Notes under the pieces: generated by a model
The model's database searches: none
What the model was told of the DNA's origin: nothing
What the model saw: the letters and a program-made list of their open reading frames with translations, nothing else
Origin: Candidatus Gastranaerophilales bacterium
Lineage (GTDB): Bacteria > Cyanobacteriota > Vampirovibrionia > Gastranaerophilales > Gastranaerophilaceae
DNA length: 41,245 bases
Direction of reading: 5' to 3'
Assembly: GCA_944322855.1 (NCBI GenBank)
Contig: CALUQG010000017.1
Coordinates: 1-41,245, forward strand
Made by a program: the position numbers and the translations under genes
Shown here: in pieces, positions 18,332 through 26,815 of the stretch
How positions within the stretch are numbered: the first letter of the stretch is position 1
How the letters are laid out: each line of letters opens with the position of its first letter

Positions 18332-20764
18332 ATGAAATTTTTAAAGAATTTATATTCTGATTTGAATATAACAGATTATATTTTAAACACAATATTATCA
18401 ATAAGCATAGCAATCGGGATTTTTAATTTTGTTAAAATTCCCGGTTATTCTTGTTTATCAGACTTTTATGTCGGGGATACAATTTTTAGAAATTACAATA
18501 AACATTTTGATTTTATATTTATTGCCGGATATGTATTATTATTCTTTTTGATGCTTATTTTATATAAGCTGATAAAAAATTATCTTCAAAAAACTGACTG
18601 TGGTTTATTATTCCAAGAGAACTGTATTTCTAAGAAAGTATTGTATCCTTTGCAATACATTTGTCTTTTGGGATATTTTAAGTTTTATCCCGTTGATTTT
18701 AGTTTTTATCCTGTTGTACTTCTTTTTATTATCGGGCTTATTGGGCTCGGAATATATGATTTGAATAAAAACATAAAAAAATACAATGATAATGATAGCG
18801 GAAAAATTTATTTCTCTAAATTTGCTATCGCCCCTTTAATATTAATAATTTTTGGTAGTTATTATGATTTTAATCAGATATTCATAGATCCACACCACGA
18901 AGCAGAACACATAGTTGCATATTTTTCTCATTCTAAGTTCCATATGGAATATTACAAAGATATAATGCTTGTACATGGATACAGAGATATTCTTGAAAGC
19001 TGGATAGGAGCTCACTTTTTTGGCGAAAATACTCTTTATTCATATTTTCTTGGAAAAGTTTTTTTACAAAATATTCTCTTATTTCTGGCATATATTCTAT
19101 GTTCGTTTATCTTTGGAACAAGCGCTTTAATCATCCTTCCTCTTATTTCATTTGTAAACCAAAATATATTGATAACAATGTTTTCTGTTTATTTACTATC
19201 CTATCTTTTATTATTAAAAAATCAGATATTTAACAGACCGTTTTTGTCTTTGCTAATTTTTATAATTCTTTCGTTTTTGTACGCTTCATTGTGGACCACA
19301 ATGGGAATATTCTGGGTTGCTGCCGGAATACCGTTTTTTGTATATCAATTAATTAATTTTGTAAAAACTGGCAGAGATAAACAGAGTTTTGTTTTGTATT
19401 CATCAATCTTGATTTTGTCAGTACTGGTAATTTCTTTTTGCGCAGGAAAAGATATCTATTACTTTATAAAACAAGCATTTTTTTATACACAGTCAAATAT
19501 TTATAGCTTTTCAACACCTTTCCCTTTGATAAAAAACAATTTTATATTTTTTGCAATGAGGTTTTTTGCAATAATAATACTTCCGGCAATGATTATTCTT
19601 CTTTCAAAAGAATTTTTGAATAAGCAGCAATCAAAGAAGAACTATCCTTACATATTTGCTCTGGCTTTTTGTATAATTCTTACTCTTGTATCAATGAATT
19701 ATACAATCGGCAGAATAGACTTTGATTCTTTCACAAGACTTATGTTCTTGTCATACACCTTTCTTTTCATTATTGTTCCATATCTCTTTTACAAAAAAAA
19801 TACTCATACAGAGAAATTAAAATCTATTTCAGCTGCATTCATCATAGTATTTTTTGCAATAAGCTTATTTAAAATTACAGAACTTTCAAAAATAAATTAT
19901 ATAAATAAAGAAACACCAGATAACAAGCTTCCAATGATAGGCCGGCTTGATTTAATGGATAAAGAAAATATTGCATTTAGTGAAATGTACAATTTTTGCA
20001 GTAAATATCTTGAAAAAGGGGACAGTTTTTATGATATGACATACAAGGGTCTCCTGTATTACATACTTGATAAACCAATGCTTACACCGTATGTTGCCTA
20101 CTATAATATTGTTTCAACTAAACAGGCAAAGCAAGCTCTATCAATCATAAAAAAATCAAAACCCAAAGTTGTATTTATAAACGATTTCAACTTCCGTCTT
20201 GATGAAGTAAGCCCGTCTTTAAGAATAAATCCAATATACAGATATTTTCTTCTTGACGGATATTACAAATTAGAAGCCGATGAAATAGGTAATGCTGCTC
20301 TTGTCAGACAAAAACAATTACATGTTTTTAGTGATGAAGAAAAAAATTTACTCGACAAATATTTATCTGTCAGTGATTTAAAATATCTTCCTGATGCCTG
20401 GGGCTCTTCAATACACAGGCTGCCTGTGAAGTTTTTAAATTACAAATATTCTCTACAAGTTTATACAACACAAAGCGGAATGATTTATAATATTCATTTT
20501 GCTTCACCTGTCAACGGAGCCGAACTTGTTCTGTTATATTTTGAAATTCCTTATACATCATACAGCACTCCTGTTGATTATTTGATAAAAATCAATGGAA
20601 GTGATGCCATACAAAAATTTCAAAGCAAAACAAACAAAATACTTGTTCCGACAGACAACTATCCGTCCTGGCTGTTGAACAAAGCAATAACTGATATAAC
20701 AATCATAACGACACATCAAACAACAAAAATGCCGATTATAAAATTTTATTCAAGAGAAAAATAA
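18332..20764 (+). CDS. Large polytopic membrane protein, possibly GT-C-type glycosyltransferase
   Basis: The 810-aa protein has about twelve hydrophobic segments in residues 15-530 and a soluble C-terminal part of about 280 residues. An acidic-histidine loop, IDPHHEAEHIVAYF (about 187-200), lies after the fourth or fifth helix, where GT-C enzymes carry their catalytic acidic loop. The C-terminal part (YDMTYKGLLYYILDKP, KPKVVFINDF) resembles periplasmic domains of membrane glycosyltransferases of the ArnT/PMT type. This supports, but does not prove, transfer of sugars from polyprenyl carriers. Ribosome site is weak. It follows two small genes and converges with mrnC. Confidence 0.6.
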   Translation: MKFLKNLYSDLNITDYILNTILSISIAIGIFNFVKIPGYSCLSDFYVGDTIFRNYNKHFDFIFIAGYVLLFFLMLILYKLIKNYLQKTDCGLLFQENCISKKVLYPLQYICLLGYFKFYPVDFSFYPVVLLFIIGLIGLGIYDLNKNIKKYNDNDSGKIYFSKFAIAPLILIIFGSYYDFNQIFIDPHHEAEHIVAYFSHSKFHMEYYKDIMLVHGYRDILESWIGAHFFGENTLYSYFLGKVFLQNILLFLAYILCSFIFGTSALIILPLISFVNQNILITMFSVYLLSYLLLLKNQIFNRPFLSLLIFIILSFLYASLWTTMGIFWVAAGIPFFVYQLINFVKTGRDKQSFVLYSSILILSVLVISFCAGKDIYYFIKQAFFYTQSNIYSFSTPFPLIKNNFIFFAMRFFAIIILPAMIILLSKEFLNKQQSKKNYPYIFALAFCIILTLVSMNYTIGRIDFDSFTRLMFLSYTFLFIIVPYLFYKKNTHTEKLKSISAAFIIVFFAISLFKITELSKINYINKETPDNKLPMIGRLDLMDKENIAFSEMYNFCSKYLEKGDSFYDMTYKGLLYYILDKPMLTPYVAYYNIVSTKQAKQALSIIKKSKPKVVFINDFNFRLDEVSPSLRINPIYRYFLLDGYYKLEADEIGNAALVRQKQLHVFSDEEKNLLDKYLSVSDLKYLPDAWGSSIHRLPVKFLNYKYSLQVYTTQSGMIYNIHFASPVNGAELVLLYFEIPYTSYSTPVDYLIKINGSDAIQKFQSKTNKILVPTDNYPSWLLNKAITDITIITTHQTTKMPIIKFYSREK

Positions 20765-20772
20765 TAATATAA

Positions 20773-21156
20773 TTAATCGTCAATTATATGGTCTTTAGAA
20801 TTTATATAATCAGAAATTATTTTAAAAAGCTTAAGCAGCCTTTCTCTGTCATGGATATGCAAATAACCGACAAGGACTTCAAAACCTGTAGCCATACGAT
20901 GAAGAGCCTGATTTGAACGACGAGCAGAAGACGTCGGAAGGTTGCGTCCTCTTCTTATCAAATCATTTTCCTTTTCTGTCAAATGCGGTTCAAGTATATC
21001 TAAAAGCTCACATTGAAAAGATGCTCTGACAAGTTTTGTATTTATCTTATGCATTTTTGATAAACTGGATGTAAGGTAAATAACCTTTTCCCTAACAAAA
21101 AGCTCATATACTGCATCACCCAGATGTGCATAACATTTTAAATTTAATTCTTCCAT
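20773..21156 (-). CDS. mrnC: Mini-ribonuclease III
   Basis: This 127-aa protein is a stand-alone RNase III catalytic domain without the double-stranded RNA-binding domain, the form that matures 23S rRNA in Firmicutes and cyanobacteria. HLGDAVYELFVRE (11-23) carries the catalytic acidic residues, RGRNLPTSSARR (about 69-80) is characteristic of the family, and ATGFEVLVGYLHI (about 88-100) carries the second acidic set. Length matches MrnC. It converges with the membrane protein gene, with an eight-base gap, and no terminator hairpin is visible there. It is usually found beside cysS in other bacteria, but not here. Confidence 0.92.
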   Translation of the reverse strand: MEELNLKCYAHLGDAVYELFVREKVIYLTSSLSKMHKINTKLVRASFQCELLDILEPHLTEKENDLIRRGRNLPTSSARRSNQALHRMATGFEVLVGYLHIHDRERLLKLFKIISDYINSKDHIIDD

Positions 21157-21252
21157 TTTTTAATTATAAATTAAATTTTAAGTTTTGTAAATAAATACTA
21201 ATAATTTATACGCTGAGTTTGACCTGTAAAAAATCATTATTAAACTCAAAAT

Positions 21253-21522
21253 ATGAATACAGGTAATATGATAAATCCGGCAAACTATTACAATCCGTTT
21301 GCAAAATACAATTATGTCAGCAAGACCAGAGGTGTTTATATTCCAAGAGATTCTGAACCTATCTTGAATATATCTCAATATGGTTATGAAAAATCATCGA
21401 GTATTTACAGCTCGAATTACGATGCAGAAACTGATGTTATGGAAAACTTGGATAAATCGGATAATAAAAAAGATTTTGGTACAAAAATACTTGGTTTTAT
21501 AAACAAATATTTAGATAATTAA
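21253..21522 (+). CDS. Hypothetical protein (89 aa)
   Basis: I do not recognise a family. It is a soluble, tyrosine- and asparagine-rich protein beginning MNTGNMINPANYYNPFAKY, with an amphipathic C-terminal helix (FGTKILGFINKYL). No signal peptide is seen. Ribosome site is poor (AAACTCAAAAT before ATG), so the start is uncertain. It lies divergently from mrnC and 70 bp ahead of the HELGH membrane protein. The NPFA-Y segment is shared with the small protein at 18106-18300. Confidence 0.45.
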   Translation: MNTGNMINPANYYNPFAKYNYVSKTRGVYIPRDSEPILNISQYGYEKSSSIYSSNYDAETDVMENLDKSDNKKDFGTKILGFINKYLDN

Positions 21523-21592
21523 AAACTAAAGCGCAAAATTTTGTTTGTTTATACTTTATGCAAATATGTTTGGTTTATAATAATCTAAATAC

Positions 21593-23311
21593 ATGCAAAT
21601 ACAAAATCAGCAGCAAAATTTTAATAATAGTTCAGTTTTTTCTCAGTTTTCTGTACCTCAAACATATAATAGTCAACAGAACACCGGTATTGCTGCGTCT
21701 GAAAAAATATCATCTGCTGATAAAATCACAACTTACAAAAACTCTGACGCAGTTGATATTAATAAAACAACACCAAATAAAAAATTAAAAAAAACAAAAA
21801 GTTTAAAAGAACTGGTTATAGCTTATCAAGAAATCCCAAAAAGTGACAAAAAAGAATATATATCAGGTGTTAAATCATTAACCTCCTCCTCTGCAGCTCT
21901 TATGGGAGCGCTTATGAGCGGAACACTTGATATTATTTTTTCTATTGTTGCTTTCAGTTTTGGAATAATGCTTTTACAGAGATATGTAAACGGAAAATTT
22001 TTAATAAATTTTCTGGATAAGAAATTTACTGCAAAAATAAAAGACTTTGACAGATTCGAAGATTTGGCGGTAAAAATGAGAAAAGAGCACAATCTTCAAG
22101 ACAAAGTGAAAATTTTTATTACCAGAGGAGATGATGCTTACTACACACCTCAGGGTAATCGTGTTGTTGTCGGAGAAAAACAAAAAAGCGCTCTGTTTCA
22201 TGAACTCGGTCACGCAGTAATAGAGAATAACACAAGTCTGTTGAGTCTTTTACAAAACGGACGCGGTCAGTATGGAAATATTGCAATTCTTCTCAATGCA
22301 ATTTCTATGGGCACAGCAGCAAAACATTCAAAGAGATTAGACAAACATAAAGACAATAAAAATAACAAAGATAAAAACAAAATAAATAAAGAAACCCAAA
22401 AGCCTGAACCAAATAAACTCGGGAAATTTTTAATAAAAAACCCGTATATAATTCCAATTGCAGCATTTTCTCCTGAATTAATCACGGAATTCGGAGCATC
22501 TACATACGGATTAAAATTTTTAAAAAAAGAGCTAAAAACCGGTAATGTCTCTAAAAAAGTATTTAAAAATATAAAAAGAAGTTATATAACCTGCTTTTCG
22601 ACATATTTCTTTATTCCAATAAGTGTAATAATTGTAAATTATCTTCAAAAACAACTTGATAAAGCAGATAATATTAAAATTAACAGGAAACAACGTGAAA
22701 AAGATTATATTAATATGCTTAAAACAGCAATAACAGTCCCCATTGCTTCTGCTGCCGCAGCATGGGCTTTATCCGGTAAACAGGTTACGCATAATGGAAA
22801 ATTTACGAATAAATTTTTGAACAAAATTTGTGATTATATTTATGAGCAGCCTGAAAAAGCTCCGGAGGAATTTAAAAATCTGCACAGAATTTATCTTTCA
22901 AATCTTCCTGTTAACGGAAAAATATCATTTACAACTCTTTTAAATAATCCAAATCTTGAAGATGTCATAATGAACAGAGGCAATGAAAGACTTAATGCAA
23001 AAGAAGTTTTGCTTGAATTTAGAAGCAAAGTTTCAGATATAATGTCAGATTTCTATGATTTTGACAGAAATAAAATGATTAAGAAAAAATCAGTTACCCC
23101 CGGATATGAAGAAGAACTCTACAAATACATAAAAAAACTGACAAAACAACAGAAACGCTCATTTATTAAACGAATTTCTTTAAAATCTACAGGTATAGTA
23201 ATATTTTCAATGTTTTTATTTAACAAATTCAAATATTTAACAAATAAATATACAAAATACCGTGAAAATACAAAACAGAGCAATATAAAACCAGAAAAGT
23301 CAAAAGTTTAA
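21593..23311 (+). CDS. Membrane protein with zinc-metalloprotease-like HELGH motif (572 aa)
   Basis: The protein has a disordered Gln/Asn-rich start (1-40) and a hydrophobic hairpin at about 97-128. A domain with VVVGEKQKSALFHELGHAVIE follows, with HELGH at 203-207, as in M48-type and other gluzincin metalloproteases. A possible third zinc ligand lies in FSPELITEFGAS, similar to the ExxAD-like helix of M48. Lysine-rich linkers and further membrane segments (about 345-362, 385-400 and near the C-terminus) follow. The family is not one I can name; protease activity is inferred from the motif and its spacing. It ends 67 bp before gyrA, whose promoter lies in the gap. Start ATG lacks a clear ribosome site. 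Confidence 0.6.
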   Translation: MQIQNQQQNFNNSSVFSQFSVPQTYNSQQNTGIAASEKISSADKITTYKNSDAVDINKTTPNKKLKKTKSLKELVIAYQEIPKSDKKEYISGVKSLTSSSAALMGALMSGTLDIIFSIVAFSFGIMLLQRYVNGKFLINFLDKKFTAKIKDFDRFEDLAVKMRKEHNLQDKVKIFITRGDDAYYTPQGNRVVVGEKQKSALFHELGHAVIENNTSLLSLLQNGRGQYGNIAILLNAISMGTAAKHSKRLDKHKDNKNNKDKNKINKETQKPEPNKLGKFLIKNPYIIPIAAFSPELITEFGASTYGLKFLKKELKTGNVSKKVFKNIKRSYITCFSTYFFIPISVIIVNYLQKQLDKADNIKINRKQREKDYINMLKTAITVPIASAAAAWALSGKQVTHNGKFTNKFLNKICDYIYEQPEKAPEEFKNLHRIYLSNLPVNGKISFTTLLNNPNLEDVIMNRGNERLNAKEVLLEFRSKVSDIMSDFYDFDRNKMIKKKSVTPGYEEELYKYIKKLTKQQKRSFIKRISLKSTGIVIFSMFLFNKFKYLTNKYTKYRENTKQSNIKPEKSKV

Positions 23312-23316
23312 AATAT

Positions 23317-23344
23317 TTGCACAGATGTTTGTTTATGCTAGAAT
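23317..23344 (+). promoter_or_regulatory. Probable gyrA promoter
   Basis: TTGCAC (23317-23322), a 16-bp spacer and TAGAAT (23339-23344) with TGC just before the -10. It lies in the gap after the metalloprotease-like gene and 35 bp before the TTG start of gyrA. Confidence 0.6.
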
Positions 23345-23378
23345 TTTGATATGGATATACTAGATTAGGGGTGGAGAA

Positions 23379-25952
23379 TTGAGCCAGCAGAATTTATTTG
23401 AAGATGGAAAAATAGTACCGGTTAATATAAGAGATGAGATGAAACGTTCTTACATAGATTATGCTATGTCGGTAATTGTGGGACGTGCATTGCCTGATGT
23501 CAGAGACGGTCTTAAGCCGGTACACAGACGTATTTTGTTTGCAATGAATGAACTCGGAATGACACCGGATAAACCGTTCAAAAAAAGTGCGAGAATTGTC
23601 GGTGAAGTTTTAGGTAAATACCATCCGCATGGTGATTCTGCTGTATATGAATCACTCGTCCGTATGGCTCAGGATTTTTCTACCAGATATCAAACAATTG
23701 ACGGTCATGGAAACTTCGGTTCAGTAGATGGTGATTCTGCTGCAGCTATGCGTTATACAGAAGCCAGAATGCACAAAATCACACAGTCTATGCTTGCTGA
23801 CATTGATTGTGAGACTGTTGATTTTAACCCGAACTTTGACGGTTCTTTACAGGAACCTTCAGTACTGCCTGTCAGACTCCCAATGCTGCTATTGAACGGA
23901 GTATCCGGTATTGCCGTAGGTATGGCAACAAACATTCCTCCGCACAATTTGTGTGAAATTGTGGATGGAACAGTTGCATTGATAGATAATCCGGAAATAA
24001 CTGTAGAAGGGCTGATGGAACACATCAAAGGCCCGGATTTCCCGACAGCTGCTACTATTGTAGGTCTGCATGATATTAAACAGGCATATATGACAGGAAG
24101 AGGCTCTATCAAAATGAGAGCCGTAGCTCAGATAGAAGAAATACCCGGAGGCGGCGGAAGACAAGGAAGAACAGCAATAATTGTTACTGAAATCCCTTAT
24201 CAGGTTAACAAAGCTATGCTTATTGAAAAAATTGCAGAGCTTGTTCGTGACAAAAAAATTGACGGTATTTCCGATTTGAGAGATGAATCCGATCGTGACG
24301 GTATGAGAATTGTAATTGAACTCAAACGTGATGCAAAACCTGAGGTTGTCAAAAACAACTTGTTTAAGTATACACAGCTTAGTACAACATTCGGTGTCAA
24401 TATGGTTGCTCTTGTTGGTAAACAGCCTAGATTGATGAACCTTTACGAAGTATTAAATGAATTCGTTGAGCACAGGGTTGAAGTTGTTACCAGACGAACA
24501 ATTTTCTTCCTCAAAAAAGCAAAAATCAGAGCACATATATTGGAAGGTTTGATTATTGCCCTCGGAAGCCTTGATGAAGTAATTGAGTTAATCAAAAAAT
24601 CTAAAACTACAGACGAAGCAAGAACAGGTTTAATGAGTCGCTTCGGTCTTGATGCAGATCAGGCAAACGCTATCCTCGAAATGCAATTGAGACGTTTGAC
24701 AGGTTTGGAACAAGACAAAATCAAAGCCGAATACGATGATTTGAAAAAGAAAATCGCTGAATATGAAGCTATTCTTGCTGACAGACAAAAAGTTTTGAAT
24801 ATCATCAAAGAAGAATTACTTGAAGATAAAGAAAAATACGGCGATGACAGAAGAACTCAAATTGTTCCTGAAGCTGATGAAATGACAATCGAAGACTTGA
24901 CTCCAAATGTTCCTATGGCAGTATTTATTACACGACAGGGCTATTTAAAAAGAATTGCCCTTGATACATTTGAGCGTCAGAACCGTGCGACAAGAGGCAA
25001 AGGCGGCATAAAGACTAAAGAAGATGATGATGTTGAACAGTTCTTTACTGCAATGATGCATGACAAAGTATTATTCTTCTCGTCAAAGGGAACAGTGTAC
25101 AGTCTCAATGTATACGAATTTCCGGAAGGCGGAAGACAAGCAAAAGGGCTGCCGATTATCAATGTGCTGCCGCTTGAGCAGGATGAACAGATTACAGCGG
25201 TTGTTCCGGTCAGTGATTTCAAATCAGCATCTAATCTCATTATGCTTACACAGAAAGGCTACATTAAAAGAATTGCGCTTGACAACTTTGAAAATATCAG
25301 AAAAAGCGGCATAATCGCAATCGGCCTTGAAGAAGGTGACAGACTCTGCTGGGTAAAACAGGCTCAGGACAATGATGAAGTAATAATCGGTACCTCATGC
25401 GGTATGGCTATAAGATTCCCGATTAATGATTTAAGACCGCTCGGCAGAAGCGCAAGAGGTGTAAATTCAATGAAATTGAGAACAGGCGACAACCTCATCG
25501 GTTGTGATATTGTTCCGAGAAATTACGATGCAGACCTTCTTGTTGTTACATCTGACGGATTTGGAAAAAGATCTAAACTATCAGAATTCAGGCCGCAAAA
25601 CAGAGGCGGCATCGGGTTGATTGCTACCAAGTTCAAATCTTCTTCCTCAAGACTTGTTGCTTTAACAATAGTCGAAGAAAATGACGAAATCATGGTTGTT
25701 ACTCAAAACGGTGTAGTTTCCAGAATCAAAGCAGACTGCATCTCCCGTCAGGGCAGACCTGCGACAGGTGTGAGAATTCAAAATCTCTCTGAAGGTGATA
25801 TGGTTTGTACTATAAATAAAATAGTTGACCCTGATTCTGATGAGGATGACAAACAGGAATGTAACACTTCGCAAACAGAAATACCTGATAACTCTATACA
25901 GCAGAGTATGTTAGATGGTATAAATAAAGAAAATAATGACAGTGATGAATAA
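23379..25952 (+). CDS. gyrA: DNA gyrase subunit A
   Basis: This 857-aa subunit breaks and rejoins DNA in the gyrase A2B2 complex. The active tyrosine is Tyr126 in MRYTEARM; the quinolone region reads [10 protein letters not shown], with Ser87 and Glu91 at the places of E. coli Ser83 and Asp87, so no classical serine change is present. The C-terminal wing has pinwheel repeats, and the GyrA box appears as [10 protein letters not shown], an extended form rather than QRRGGKG. Translation starts at TTG (23379) after GGGGTGGAG; the first downstream ATG would remove the conserved N-terminal arm. The acidic tail (DSDEDDKQE) is common. The ycf23-like gene follows after 20 bp. Confidence 0.96.
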   Translation: MSQQNLFEDGKIVPVNIRDEMKRSYIDYAMSVIVGRALPDVRDGLKPVHRRILFAMNELGMTPDKPFKKSARIVGEVLGKYHPHGDSAVYESLVRMAQDFSTRYQTIDGHGNFGSVDGDSAAAMRYTEARMHKITQSMLADIDCETVDFNPNFDGSLQEPSVLPVRLPMLLLNGVSGIAVGMATNIPPHNLCEIVDGTVALIDNPEITVEGLMEHIKGPDFPTAATIVGLHDIKQAYMTGRGSIKMRAVAQIEEIPGGGGRQGRTAIIVTEIPYQVNKAMLIEKIAELVRDKKIDGISDLRDESDRDGMRIVIELKRDAKPEVVKNNLFKYTQLSTTFGVNMVALVGKQPRLMNLYEVLNEFVEHRVEVVTRRTIFFLKKAKIRAHILEGLIIALGSLDEVIELIKKSKTTDEARTGLMSRFGLDADQANAILEMQLRRLTGLEQDKIKAEYDDLKKKIAEYEAILADRQKVLNIIKEELLEDKEKYGDDRRTQIVPEADEMTIEDLTPNVPMAVFITRQGYLKRIALDTFERQNRATRGKGGIKTKEDDDVEQFFTAMMHDKVLFFSSKGTVYSLNVYEFPEGGRQAKGLPIINVLPLEQDEQITAVVPVSDFKSASNLIMLTQKGYIKRIALDNFENIRKSGIIAIGLEEGDRLCWVKQAQDNDEVIIGTSCGMAIRFPINDLRPLGRSARGVNSMKLRTGDNLIGCDIVPRNYDADLLVVTSDGFGKRSKLSEFRPQNRGGIGLIATKFKSSSSRLVALTIVEENDEIMVVTQNGVVSRIKADCISRQGRPATGVRIQNLSEGDMVCTINKIVDPDSDEDDKQECNTSQTEIPDNSIQQSMLDGINKENNDSDE

Positions 25953-25972
25953 AATAAAGAAAGGTTTTTAAG

Positions 25973-26746
25973 ATGAAAAGAATAGACTCATTCAAAAGAG
26001 ATTTGGAAGCTAAAAGAGCTGTAAAAATCATTGCAGGTATTGATAATTTCGATATCAACAGAGTAAAAAATGTTGTAATTGCTGCCGACAAAGCCGGTGC
26101 CAGCGCAGTTGATGTAGCAGCAAGTGAAGAAATCATCAAAATGGCTAAAGAAACAACTACATTGCCTGTTTTTGTTTCATCAATAGTTCCTCAGGATCTT
26201 GCTATGGCTGTAAATGCAGGTGCTGATGCTATTGAAATCGGCAACTTTGATGCTCTTTACAAAAAAGGTATGAGAATGTCAGCTGATGAAATTCTTGATA
26301 TCGTAAAAGAAACACTGGCATTGATTGACGGCTCTGATGTATTTGTTTGCGTTACTGTTCCGGGGCACATTTCAATAGAGTCTCAAATTGAACTTGCAAG
26401 AGAGTTAGAAGCACTTAATATCGATTTAATCCAGACAGAAGGTGCAGCTACTGTTGAAACACAATCTGCAGGAGCCAGAGGCCTTTTGGAAACAGCTCAG
26501 GTTTCTATAGCAAACACTATTGAACTTTCAAGAAATGTTGATATACCTGTTATGACTGCATCAGGCTTGACAACAACTACTGTCGCAATGGCATTGGCTG
26601 CAGGTGCATCTGCTGTTGGTGTTGGTTCTTGCGTAAATAAATTGGGCTCTGATATAGAAATGATTGCAGCCGCAAGTGCAATTGTTGAAGCTGTTGCATC
26701 TGTTAGAGGTTCAAAAGAACAAGAAAAAGAACATGTTATTGCTTAA
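25973..26746 (+). CDS. DUF561/Ycf23 family protein
   Basis: This 257-aa protein belongs to the DUF561 (Ycf23) family of predicted TIM-barrel proteins known from cyanobacteria and from red-algal and related plastids; its biochemical role is unknown. Alternating strands and helices are clear, with KIIAGIDNFD (18-27), AGASAVDVAASEE (43-55), VFVSSIVPQDL, AGADAIEIGNFDALY, LIQTEGAATVET, and PVMTASGLTTTTVAMALAAGASAVGVGS near the end. An AAGAAAGG ribosome site precedes the ATG, 20 bp after gyrA, so the two are probably co-transcribed. A terminator follows. The family membership is one reason to place the host near the Cyanobacteria. Confidence 0.85.
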   Translation: MKRIDSFKRDLEAKRAVKIIAGIDNFDINRVKNVVIAADKAGASAVDVAASEEIIKMAKETTTLPVFVSSIVPQDLAMAVNAGADAIEIGNFDALYKKGMRMSADEILDIVKETLALIDGSDVFVCVTVPGHISIESQIELARELEALNIDLIQTEGAATVETQSAGARGLLETAQVSIANTIELSRNVDIPVMTASGLTTTTVAMALAAGASAVGVGSCVNKLGSDIEMIAAASAIVEAVASVRGSKEQEKEHVIA

Positions 26747-26760
26747 TAACTGATATAAAA

Positions 26761-26797
26761 AAAACACCTGATAATTAATTTTATCAGGTGTTTTTTA
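26761..26797 (+). terminator. Rho-independent terminator (bidirectional)
   Basis: Arms AAAACACCTGATA (26761-26773) and TATCAGGTGTTTT (26782-26794), with T residues downstream and A residues upstream. It can serve both the ycf23-like gene and the convergent glycogen-synthase-like gene. Confidence 0.9.
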
Positions 26798-26815
26798 TTT
26801 TGTATACTTGTTGAA

